From Humulus lupulus (Eukaryota > Streptophyta > Magnoliopsida > Rosales > Cannabaceae), in the NCBI RefSeq assembly GCF_963169125.1, contig NC_084794.1, positions 224,313,409 to 224,377,408 of the forward strand: a DNA stretch of 64,000 nt, written 5' to 3'. Each line of letters begins with the position of its first letter. Position 1 is the first letter of the stretch. A model generated the notes under the pieces. That model did no database searches and was not told the DNA's origin. It saw only the letters and a program-made list of their open reading frames with translations. Made by a program: the position numbers and the translations under genes. Of this stretch, positions 1 through 10,700 are shown piece after piece.

Positions 1-1110
1 GCCCTCAGCTCGGATCTGCACTTCTGCCATGTCGTAGGGTGGCGTCATGGTGAGATTCTCATGTAAAAGAGATCCCACCTGCAAGCTTTTGATGAAGAGA
101 TTGGCTACGGTAATTGGATCGACGTCATGGATTTGATGCACGAGGTCAATGAAACGTTGAAAATACGCTTTCGGGTGTTCATTCTCCCCTTGCTCAATCC
201 GATAGAGGTCAGCCATTGTTCTTGGAGCCTCTCGATTTGCACTATATTGTTGTAAAAAGGTCAGTCGGAGGTCACTAATACTGTTGAGAGATCCTGGCTT
301 TAATTGTCGGAACCACAACAAAGCTGGCCCAGAGAAAGTCGTTGAAAAGACCTTGCATTGAATAGCTTCGTTGTTAGGTTCTAATGCCATTTTCTGCTGA
401 AATTGGAATAAATGGTTTAGCGGATTTCCCTTTCCATTGAATACAGGCAGGGAAGGGATGATGAAGTCCTGGGGCTTAGGCTCATTCTGAATCCACTATG
501 AGAAAGGAGATTTCTCAGTGGTTCTCGATACGAGATCCAAATGCTTGGTGGCGTGAACGGATTGCCCATCTGAGAACTTCTACATCATTTCTCTCATCAT
601 ATCTTCTTTCCAACTGTCTAAGAACCGGATCAAGGGAACACGGTCTTCGGTTGGTGTATCGTGCGTGGTGTGACGTGTTGTTTGTTCAGGCCGGATTTCG
701 GCTGTTGGCTGAGTGGATCCGATGGGGTCTGCTTCCGTCCGCATATGTGCGTCCGGGAGTGATGCTCGTCGTTCTTCAGCCCCGGAGGGTGGCGGGAGAC
801 CTTGGGATCTTTCACTACCGAGATTCGTGTTTTGCTGAGGGGAACCGATGCGGTCGATTGGAACTTCGGGTCTACCAGGGTCGAGATTGTTGTTGACTTG
901 GGTATTGCATGCGGTGTCAGCGGATCTGCGCAGTTCAGCTATTTCAGCTTCGAACCTAGCCTGAGTTTCGGTCAATGTCTTGATTGCTTCGTCAGATCGC
1001 TGCTGGCTCGTTTCCAGCAGGCGACACATCCTGTCTATCTGGTCGCCCACGTCCGTCGGAGGGACGCTCTATGTGACTGGACCCGAGACTCTGTTGCCTT
1101 TTGGTGGCAT
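1..1110 (-). pseudogene. gag: gypsy gag polyprotein with premature amber stops
   Basis: Capsid gene of the left-edge gypsy element. The ATG is at 1108-1110 and the start reads MPPKGNRVSG. One reading frame runs to the window edge but carries three in-frame TAG codons (1069-1071, 580-582, 496-498). After the last stop it is continuous to position 1 and shows the classic plant Retrotrans_gag region: PSLPVFNGKGNPLNHLFQFQ, then GPALLWFRQL, then YRIEQGENEHPKAYFQRF. The N-terminal third (580-1050) is predicted helical and rich in E, Q and R. Gag would form the virus-like particle. No zinc knuckle is reached before the edge. All three stops are one C-to-T step from CAG, so the gene looks silenced and mutated rather than rearranged. 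Confidence 0.85.
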
Positions 1111-1200
1111 AATTCCTGGGTTTGCAGAGGATCTTGGACGCAAAAAGAGAGTTCTTGATTTCTTGATTCGACGACGTGGCTAAGGACGAAAATGTTTTTC

Positions 1201-1220
1201 GCTTCCCACAGACGGCGCCA
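1201..1220 (-). other. primer binding site of gypsy element
   Basis: On the minus strand the sequence two bases after the LTR end reads TGGCGCCGTCTGTGGGAAGC. TGGCGCC plus the next two bases fits the 3' end of plant tRNA-Asp; the rest is the motif usually seen in this position in many plant gypsy elements. It primes minus-strand DNA synthesis. Confidence 0.75.
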
Positions 1221-1222
1221 AT

Positions 1223-1628
1223 TGTTGAAGCAACAATTTGTCTTTCTATATCTGGAGGTTCAACCCAACGATGGACGATGCTCTATCATTATTCCGGTGA
1301 TGAAGTTTGCCTTTGACTCGTCGGGATCACCTGCAAGAAAGACACTCCGATGCTTAAGTCAGTTCAAAGTTCGATTGCACTTCCCTTCTATCAATCTTAT
1401 ATTTATAGGACAAAATATGTAAAGCAATTAGTTAGTTCAAGCGAACCCTGAAATGGTGGGAAGAAGTAACTGAATTTCCCTCCAAAAATACTGTCTTTGA
1501 ATGTCTCGTTCAGGAGTCAGAGGCGCGGACCGCCTCTGACTCGCAGCTTCTGCCTTCGGAGCTTCTGTATGTCGAAACGAACTGTTTTAAATATTTGATA
1601 AATGAGGAAAGGGTTTTTGGGCCCAACA
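1223..1628 (-). repeat. 5' LTR of gypsy element
   Basis: 406 bp bounded on the minus strand by TGTTGGGCCC at the right and GCTTCAACA at the left, directly before the PBS. It holds a TATA box on the minus strand (CCTATAAATATAAG, about 1397-1410) followed by the R/U5 region around 1320-1370, which contains the 'CATCGGAGTGTCTTTCTTGC' type motif common in plant gypsy LTRs. A GC-rich inverted motif lies at 1516-1545 (GCGGACCGCC). Confidence 0.7.
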
Positions 1629-2260
1629 TGGCGTATAGAAATTTGTAACTGCCAATACTCAATGATAACAACAAAACAAAGAAACTAAAGAATCTAATAC
1701 CAATAGTGAAAGTCAAACAATAATGTCTAAACAATCAAAACAAGTGCTTTAACAAATGTTAGAACAATATCAGAATGCAAAAAATGATAGATGTCACAAT
1801 AATCAAAATGAAAGGTGAACCATAAAACAACACACAAATTTATATTGTTCATCCCAAATCTATTGGCCTGCTTTTAGTCTTTATTCTCTCAATGATTGCA
1901 AATAGTTGATTGCAAAACACCAGCACTAGCGTACACATCTTCAAGAACAACATTCTTGAACTCTAAAGCTAGTCTCTCAAAATCTTCTCTCTAACTCAAC
2001 TCTCTCAATTGTCTCTCAACACAACTCTATTTCACTCTTTTTCATGTTACAATAAGGCCTTAGACCATGGAGTCTTTATACATATAAAAGAGGAGGCTTA
2101 GGATAAAAGAACTAAGTAGCGGGAGCTAACAACAATAACTAATATTCGAAGAGGAGAAGTGATACGGGGCAGTAGTTGAGTGGATTACATCACCACAGTA
2201 ACTGGATAGTTTAGCAATTAATGTGCTTGTTGCGAGCTATACTAATGAGTATTTGAGGGG
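1629..2260 (-). repeat. old LTR/PBS-like remnant
   Basis: On the minus strand this stretch has a TATA-like CTTTTATATGTATAAAG (about 2073-2091), a pyrimidine/purine-biased leader and, at 1688-1702, TGGTATTAGATTCTT. The last matches the usual tRNA-iMet PBS (TGGTATCAGAG...) at about 12 of 15 bases. It looks like the R-U5-PBS part of a decayed LTR element, interrupted by the gypsy element to its left. No coding sequence is preserved and the boundaries are approximate. Confidence 0.4.
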
Positions 2261-2279
2261 AAAAAAGGAAATTAGATAA

Positions 2280-4062
2280 AATATGGTTTTTTTCTTTTTC
2301 AATTTTTTACAAAATATGGGATTTTAAGTGCTTTTGCCAAAATACATGGCTATTTTTTTGTTGTTTAAAGTTGATTATATGGGATTAATTTTGGAATTTT
2401 TACACAACTCATTACAATAATATTTTATATTAATACAAATCTTAATCATTTTTAAATTTTAATAAATAAGATTCTTTTTCATTTTATATATTTTTTAAAT
2501 AACATTTATTGTAAACGGTAAATAATGAGATGTGTAATCATAACTCGTTCTACTATCATTTTTACACTCTCATTCATTTAAAAAGACCTAATAATATCGG
2601 AAAAAAAATAAATTAACAACAACTATAAAATAATATTAAAAATAAAATATTAATTATTTTTATAAAAAAATCTGAACTTTTTTAGTTGTAGCATTTAACA
2701 TTTGCCACATAATAAGTTGAAACATAAGTAATAAACATAACGGTAAAGTTTATAAATATCTGATTTTTTAATACAAACATTAAACCAAAAATAAACAACC
2801 AATGTATGAAAAGGAAAAAATAAACATTATAAAAATATCACAAATTATGTAAAAAAATAAACATTTATTTAACAAAAAGAAATCAAATAAAGGACTTTGA
2901 TAAACTAAACAACTTGAAGAATATAACAAAAAAACATAATAAAAATATCACATTTCAAGTAAATGGTAAATATTTATTTTAAAAAATAAATCCAGTTAAG
3001 GACTTTGACAAGCTAAACAATTTGGAGAATAAAAAAAAATAAACATTATAAAAATGTCACATATCAGGTAAAAGAAAAAATAAACATTTACTTAACAAAA
3101 ATAAATCAAGTCTAAACAACTTGGAGAATAGAAAAAAAAGGCATATTCAATCCACATCCTAAGAGTACTGAAAACAACAATTAAAAATTTAAGATGCATA
3201 TAAAATAAACATTATTATTCATGAATTTATTAGGAATTACCAAAAAAATAAAATAAATTTAGTGAGTTAGAGCATGACTTCTAATCACAAAAACATGACA
3301 GAGTTAGTTAGTACTCTAGACAATAACGCTATTATTAAACACAGTTGTCAATTTTTTTTCTTCACGTTATAGTAAAATAAACAAAAAATATTTAAGTTAG
3401 ATAGGTATGTTATAATTCTACATTGTTTGAATAATTTTATGTTTATATTTTTAATAGAATTGTTTTTTTTTCTATATAATAGTTTGTCAGATTAAACAAT
3501 TTTATTTATACAATTTGTTTTGTTTTTTGTTTAATTGGTTATATAAGTTCTTAACAAGGCTCCAAAACATATAATCATTGTTTAATTGTTTAATTTTAAC
3601 AATGCTACAAAACACATAATCATTTTTTTGATGTAAACGTTTATCAAAATAAACAATTTTATTTAGTTTTTTCACAATGTATATTGAAAACTACATTTCT
3701 ATGTGCTGATCAGACCAATAATTATTCAAAGGATTTCAGTTTTAAACCAAGTAAATTTTCTTCAAAAAACACATAATCATATGTTTTGCAGATCAACTTG
3801 ATAAATCAAACATAGATGTATATTCATGCCAAAATGAAGATATAAGCAATGAGAAAAACTTATCTTGTCGCAAAAAATGGTATCTCAATAACAGCTTTAA
3901 TACTAGATAATATACATCAATTTTGAAATATGTATTTTTCAAATGATAAACACATTTATTTTCAGCACTAATAAACTTGTTACTTTTTTTATTTTAATTA
4001 CCACGTATGCCACCAATACCAGATTATATGTAGAAGGTAATTCAAATTTATATATATATATA
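2280..4062. other. AT-rich intergenic DNA, no gene seen
   Basis: About 1.8 kb of very AT-rich sequence with poly-A/T runs and stops in every frame. The only structure I see is the degenerate tandem repeat at 2820-3140. Confidence 0.7.
2820..3140. repeat. degenerate tandem repeat, about 3 x 105-115 bp
   Basis: Three successive blocks share the order: AAACATTATAAAAAT(A/G)TCAC, then an AAACATTTA-type segment, then AAATCAAGT or AAATCCAGT, then CTAAACAACTTGGAGAATA or a close variant. Starts are near 2822, 2935 and 3040. Copies differ by indels, so the array is old. Confidence 0.6.
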
Positions 4063-4476
4063 GGACAATTCTTTTATAGGGGCTTCACTTTAAGCCCTAC
4101 TGGTAGGGCTCTCAGTGTTTCTCGACCTGTGAATAGTTTTCAACATGAATTTTTTTTATGACTGTATATTGTAACTATTTAGAGCATCCTGCAAATTTTC
4201 AGAAAATTCCGAATAGTTTACAGTACCAAAAATTAGGTTCAAACATATTATTTTCTACTAGCATAAAAAAAATTACTCACGCGTGCAACAACATGTTTGA
4301 ACCTAGTTTTCGGTACTGTAAAATATTCGGAATTTTCTCAAAATTTGCAGGATGCTCTAAATAGCTACAATATACACAGTCATAAAAAAAATCGCGCCAA
4401 AAACTGTTCATGGGTTGAGAACACTGAGAGCCCTACCGGTAGGGCTTAAAGTGAAGCTCCTATAGGAGAATTCCCC
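4063..4476. mobile_element. foldback MITE, copy 1 (Mutator-like)
   Basis: 414 bp that folds back on itself. The left arm (from GGACAATTCTTTTATAGGGG through TAGGGCTCTCAGTGTT and AGAGCATCCTGCAAATTTTC) is repeated inverted in the right arm, leaving a loop near 4250-4290. Arms are about 190-200 bp. The flanks read tatatatata (4053-4062) and tacatatata (4477-4486), a 10-bp near-identical duplication, though in low-complexity DNA. Long terminal inverted repeats with a 9-10 bp duplication are typical of Mutator-like MITEs. It encodes nothing and would need a transposase in trans. Confidence 0.75.
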
Positions 4477-4578
4477 TACATATATATATATAAACAAATA
4501 AAAGAAAGTAGCTGAATTGGTGGGATTAAGTTTTTATAATTATATTTATTAAAATGGTATATATTGTATATAATTGTG

Positions 4579-4993
4579 GGGGAATTCTTCTATAGGGGTT
4601 TCACTTTAAGCCCTACTGGTAGGGCTCTCAGTGTTTACAATCTGTGAACAGTTCTCGGTGCGATTTTTTTTATGACCGTGTATATTGTAGCTATTTAGAG
4701 CATCCTGCAAATTTTCAGAAAATTCTGAATAGTTTACAATACTGAAAACTAGGTTCAAACATGGTGTTGCACGCGTGACTAATTTTTTTTATGCACGTGG
4801 AAAACAACATGTTTGAACCTAGTGTTTGGTACTGTAAACTATTCGGAATTTTCTGAAAATTTGCAGGATGCTCTAAATAGCTACAATATACACGGTAATA
4901 AAAAAAATCGCGCCGAAAACTGCTCATGGGTCGAGAAACACTGAGAGCCCTACCGGTAGGGCTTAAAGTGAAACCCCTATAGAAGAATTGTCC
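4579..4993. mobile_element. foldback MITE, copy 2 (Mutator-like)
   Basis: 415-bp sister of the element 100 bp to the left, with the same arm sequence and order. It is flanked by an exact 10-bp duplication, TATAATTGTG at 4569-4578 and 4994-5003, which defines the ends (GGGGAATTC... and ...GAATTGTCC). The loop near 4760-4810 differs from copy 1. No coding capacity. Confidence 0.85.
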
Positions 4994-5003
4994 TATAATT
5001 GTG

Positions 5004-5518
5004 TACATAGTATATGTAATATTATTTTAGTAAATTTTTATTTTTGTTGTATGTAAGTAAAAATTTCTTATTAATTTTTTCATATATTTTTGTATGAATT
5101 TAAAATGACGTCATTTGTTTTAGTTTTTTTTTTTTTTAAATCGCCATTTGTTTTAGTTAATGTGAGTGTTTTTAAAGTTTACTATTTTTAGCACAATTTT
5201 GTTATTTCACCCTAATTTGTAAGGTTAAATTATAACTTCATATATATTTTTTCTATATGTTTTGACATTTTTATATTACATAATTATTTTATTTTATATT
5301 TTAATTATTTTATTTTATTTTTGGCCTTATTATATTTATAATTGTTTTTATCATATGTATTCTTTTTCCTAATTTTTGTAGTTTATGTAATTTTTTTAGA
5401 ATCACTTTTTTGCTTCCATTTTATTGTTGTATGTATTCTTTTTTCTAATTTTTTTAGTTTATATATTTTTATTTATTGTACATATTATTATTGTTATATT
5501 ATATAATTATTTTATTTT
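5004..5518. other. AT-rich flank of Tat element B
   Basis: T-rich DNA with loosely repeated phrases such as GTATGTATTCTTTTT followed by CTAATTTTT and TTTTTTTAGAATCA. A related phrase occurs on the far side of element B (about 32697-32775), consistent with both being one locus split by the insertion. No gene seen. Confidence 0.6.
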
Positions 5519-5945
5519 TGTTGACTGTCTTTTTCGCTATCAACAATAAGAAGAGAAATTAAAGAACAAGCAATATGAACACAAGGATTTTTACGTGGTT
5601 TAGGTTATAAAAGAACCCTAGTCCACAAGTCTCTGGTATTAAGAAAATTGGAAGCCTGTGATGACAAGCTCCAATGGTGTATCCTCAGGCAGCGTATAGA
5701 TTGCTCTGAGTACAAGGTGTTTTCTCTCCAAAAAACCGAACCATTAACAATGAGACTCCCAACTCTATTTATAGAGCCTGGGGTCATTAATACTAATCAT
5801 CAATAATTAATACACATTATTTCCATTATTGGGAGATTAATACAAATTCAATGCATTGGGATGCATGGAATAGAGACCACGACCCAAACGAGGTTTGTAG
5901 GGCCCACCACAGAAAGACACCTACTTTATGGGGAACATCTTCAAT
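5519..5945 (-). repeat. 3' LTR of element B, truncated
   Basis: Starts TGTTGACTGTCTTTTTCGC and matches the first 430 bp of the LTRs at 37547, 58893 and 31821. A TATA box on the minus strand lies in CTCTATAAATAGAG (5763-5776). After GGGGAACAT at 5937-5945 the match stops abruptly. The remaining half of the LTR and about 340 bp of internal sequence are missing and a copia LTR fragment follows. Confidence 0.85.
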
Positions 5946-7739
5946 TTCTTTGTAATTTCATTTATTATCAATAAAAGAATATAAATCATTTTTTCACTTG
6001 GTCAATCACTTTGCTCACATGTTTTATTTTCATTATTATTTATTTAATATAAACTTATATTAAATCCCAAGCATATAGCTAATCATATTTATAGTGACGT
6101 AATCACAGTGGAATATAAATATGATTATATGTTCAAAATAAGTTAGTCCTAAGATTAGTCAGTGCACAGGATTTACACTGACTTGCCAATCTATGATATG
6201 ATCTACTTACACATTGTAGTATTATGTTCTTTCCAGAACCTTAGCAAAGTAGATAAGATCGGATATATTTGTTACATTGGATTGGACTGATATTGATAGT
6301 TGATAAGATAAGTAAACATACTGTTATTATCTATTCTAGTTATATCATATAGTTGACCATAGGTCAATTCTGAGTGGTTAGTATTTTAATTGATTGTATT
6401 ATTTGAGTTATTTGACTTGTTCGTTACCAGCTTACCCTACAAACTAGCCCATACTTACATCTTGGAAACTCGGTAGTATAATTGAGTGGGAGTATTAATC
6501 ATAGATATGAACATCTAAAGCTTTTGATGAACAAGTGAAACGATGGTTTCCTTTTAGTTTGGTTCAAGGTGCTAAATGATAGAGATCTCATTTCAGTAAT
6601 TAATATTAGTTTACTGAATTATCATTTACAAGGAACTAAGTGTTTTAAGGATAAAATACAATGAGGGGGTAAAACGGTATTTTAGTCCCATCTCATTGTA
6701 GACTGTCTATAGAGGATTGAGTGACAATTATGGTTGTAACAATGGATAATTAATAATGTATCTATATTTGTTATATAGCATTCTATGAATTCAAGAGCGC
6801 AATTCTGAGTCTTTAGTGGAGTCACGAGGAATTAATAAGTTAGTAAATTTATTTGTTAGATTTATGATAACTTATTGGAGCTTGATTTCATAGGCCCATG
6901 GTCCCCATTGCACCTTGGATAAAATCATCTAGATAGTCTCAATAAATTTATTTAATTATCAATTAGAATTATCAAAGTTGACAAGGTCAATTTTGGATAG
7001 TTTCACAGAGTTATGTAATTTTGAGAAGAAAAGAGAAATTTGGGCAGATTTATTAATTAAGATAAATTGGTATCTAAATTAATAAATAAGTTTAAGTCAA
7101 GGTTCAAATTATAAACACTTAATTTGATAAATGATTTAAATAATTAAACCAATAGAAAATAATACAGGCCTTGATTTTAAGTCCAATGGGCTTATAATCA
7201 AATGAGAAATTTCACGGGCCTGAAGCCCATTATAATTTCGACCTAGGGCTGATTATTGGCTATTATTTTATTGATTTTTTTTAATTAAATAAATGAACTC
7301 ATTGAGTCTATAAAGGAATGCTAAGAGAGAGTTGAAAACACAAGTCAAAACACAAGTTTCTGATAGGTTTTAGATTCTCTCTAAACATAAGTCATTTTCT
7401 AAGCCTTATTGTTTTTTTCTCTTCTTCTCTCTATATCTATCTCATGTGTTGAGAATTTCCCACCCTAGTCTAGGTGATTCTAAGGATACTTTGGAAGGCT
7501 GTGAAGAAAATTGAAGATCAGTTCAGTTACTTGATAATACTCTACGACATAAAGGATACAAGAGTTAGAGAAACTGAAGGAAGGACCCTATTATTCTGGT
7601 GCGTATAGTGTAAGTATTCTTATCATTATTTCTGTTTGAATTCAATTTTAGAAACATGTTATAGGTTATCTCATATTTTTTTTTTTAATATTAGATTTAT
7701 ATGAAAATAAATAAAGATCCTGTATAAGTTTTCCCAACA
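5946..7739 (+). mobile_element. copia-type LTR, 5' truncated
   Basis: About 1.8 kb without coding frames. The plus-strand phrases TTATTGGAGCTTGATTTC and AGGCCCATGGTCCCC recur in the same order in the copia LTR at the right end of the window, showing plus orientation. It ends TTTTCCCAACA at 7738, a typical LTR end, but the matching TGTTGGG start is absent and the left junction falls in the middle of a Tat LTR. I read it as an LTR left after recombination and deletion. A purine/pyrimidine-rich leader (7290-7440) resembles an R-U5 region. Confidence 0.6.
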
Positions 7740-7769
7740 TAAAAGCCCAGGATAACCATTTAGCCTCAC

Positions 7770-10700
7770 ACGATAACCATACAAAAATAAAAAACCCTCA
7801 CAGAACACTCTCTTCTCTCTCGCCTATCCTTTGTCTTCAATCCTTTTTTTAGGAGCTCTGGACGACTTGTGTGAATCGTCGTACTTCTAGGAAGAAGAAA
7901 AATGATACTTCAGGGTTAGGACTCACCTGTACCTACCTTCAATTCATCTCGAGTAAGTGCATTCGACCCATCTTTTTGTTTTTGTGTGTGCTTGAGGTTT
8001 TTCGATATATGTTTAGGAATGCCAATGGTTTGGAATTTTAGAGTCTGTTTCTAGTTTTCATGAGTCATTTTAGGAACATTTTCATATTAGGGACATTCAA
8101 AATGGCTCTCAAAAGTTTTTATGTCAACTTTGTGTCTCTAAGCCTGTGACCGAAATCTGGGGAATTCCTAGATTCCAGTAGGTTCGTTCCCTCCGACTTC
8201 TCCTTAGGTGCCGAGGGTACCCCCCATTTCCAAAACATTTCTTCTCCTCGAGCAGTATCCCTAGAGTCATTCGTGTTTTGGCCATCTTTCCTTCGGTCAG
8301 ATTACTAACTGCTTGGTTGTTGTCTCAGATGTCCGAGGAACATCAACAAAATACATGAACACGGGTTCTATCTCTTCGACCATGAGATTTCTAATATGGC
8401 CTGAGCACAAGGTGCTTCCGAAGGAAATACATGGACGGGAGCCCAAGAGCTACCTGAGGAGTTAGTCATTCGTCCCGACACCCATGTGGCAGAGAAGCAT
8501 GAAATGCTCCGAGTGTTGGTATTAAATGATCAAATCAAAGGTACGCAGCGGAATATATGGACCCATTTTAATAAATATTAATACCAGCCAGGATCATATA
8601 CATATATAAATATTAAATCACATACAAATAGGTCAAGGATTATCTCTTGTAGCCTATCAAGTGTCCTTGAGTCTTTTTGTATAAATCAACGATCTTCCTA
8701 TCCAATTCTGAGATCTCAAACCCTGATCTTCAAGACAAATCTTTAAACACATAAGGACATGTGAAGGCACGTAAGATTCAAAATGTTGATTTATGTGACT
8801 CCCTGAATGTACTCAACACATGAGATCTAGAGATTTTTGACAGAGAGAAGGTTTAGAATAGTTTGACGGTTTAGAGAAAACTATCGCTTTAGAGAGAGAG
8901 AGAGAGAGAGTCTAATTAACCATTATCATCTTAATATCACGTATATCAGATTTATAAAGATATTTAATCTGATTCAATAATATTTATTTAATTAAATATA
9001 ATTCAAATTAAAATTGATTATATATTTTCATTTAAGTATCTATTGAAATCATATTTGAAAAAATAATTAAATAACTGATTAAACAAATTTATTTGAAATT
9101 CAAAATTCAAATCCCACGGATAACAACCCTGATACTAGGCGGCACACACTGTACTATACAGTGTGTGTCGCCCAGCCCTATTAGGGTTGCCCTAATTTTC
9201 CTATTTGTTTATTTAATCAACTTCAAGACAAGATATTTATTCCAACATAATCATCAGTTAATTTAAAATTAAATTTATCTTAAAATATCAGTTTTAAATT
9301 AAATAACTAAATATCATATTAATATGATATTTATTATTTTCTCTTGTTATATTAATCCAAACAAGATTAATATTAATTTTAACATATATTTTTTCAAAAT
9401 AAAAACTATATAGTTAAATAATTAATTAATTCACAATTAATCAATTACCCATAATTATTAAATAATTATTTCCTCGCCTTGGAAAATTAATTCCTTTGCA
9501 ACTTAGTCATTTCTCTTAACAAATCTTTCTTTTAACATCCTTACCATTGACAGTATAGGACAGAGGTAATCTGGAGAGCATGGACCTATAATACGAAGCT
9601 CCAATAAACCATATTATTAATTAAACTCTTTAATCTAATAATCTTATTTATTAATTCCATGATTACTCCACTATAAATATGAAATTTCACTCTAAGTATT
9701 TATAGAATTATATTTACAGAGTTTTCTCTAGTAGCTATTGATATAAGCAATATATGTAGTTATGTCCTCCATTATTTGTTCGTTAATTAGAGCTGGTCAA
9801 AATTATCATTTTACCCTTCTAATTACCTCTTGATCCTTAAGTGCCATTAATTCACTAGCGAATAATTAATCTATAATCTAATTATAGATTTGAGCTCAAT
9901 AATTATTCAATTCCAGAATCAACCCTTAAGGGAACCAATATTTGATCCGTTAGGAAAGCATGGATTCCAATATTGTAATTCATGTTCCCAGCCATCCATG
10001 ATATTGAATCTCCAAAACAAAAGTCATTAGCCTCGTTATTCTAAGAGACTTTAACGAGTGAATCAAAAGATCCAATAAACATAAACAAAAGTTCATGAAT
10101 ACTCAGGATTTAGACTGATCTACAAATGATCATCTGTTGTGACAATAATTAAATCTTTACCTCAAATGACAAGTTTATAAAGATAATTAATTCTCATTGG
10201 TCTTGTCATATATAATCTCTATTATAAATAGTACATTTACTAATATGTCTATCCACATCAGTAATCCGAATCTAGATTACTTGCATTGCTTCTCGTATGC
10301 TTAACAAACCATACTAGTAACTATTCATTAAAGATTCTTTACTTTAATATGTTGCTGACTATTTTATTCATTATATATGATCTTAATTCTGTTGTACTAA
10401 TACAAGATCATATTTCATGAATGAATAAGGAATTTTCTTGATATTATTATATAATTAATTCAAACAATAATTATAACATTCAAATATAATAAAATTGTAC
10501 TTTCATTTAAAACAAATAAAATGTCTTTACATGCTTTTAGGGCATTAATCCTAACATGGAAACATGGGGTTAATTGTGGAGGAGGTTAACAGGGCCCCAC
10601 TCCCACACCCTACACAAACGTACGAGGGTGAGGCGTTCGAAGCAAAGGATTACCACACTCTGCTTCGACACCCCGATGCCATCGAGGCTATCATGAGGCA

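Larger units (their letters stand above)
1..1628 (-). mobile_element. Ty3/gypsy LTR retrotransposon, 5' end only
   Basis: Reading leftward on the minus strand there is a 406-bp LTR (1223-1628), a primer binding site and a gag gene that runs off the left window edge. The LTR has matching TGTTG...CAACA ends. The protease-to-integrase part and the other LTR must lie outside the window. The right end abuts an older remnant with its own decayed PBS-like motif, so this element probably inserted into older repeat DNA. A target site duplication cannot be tested because the other end is missing. Confidence 0.8.

Noticed and set aside
3943..5008. Short frames in the foldback MITEs (for example GFTLSPTGRALSVS in several places)
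   Set aside because: They recur because the arms are inverted copies; no start, domain or codon signal beyond the repeat.
8509..10561. Target duplication of the copia solo LTR
   Set aside because: CCGAG and TGGAA match at only two of five positions; comparison with element A suggests decay but gives no proof.
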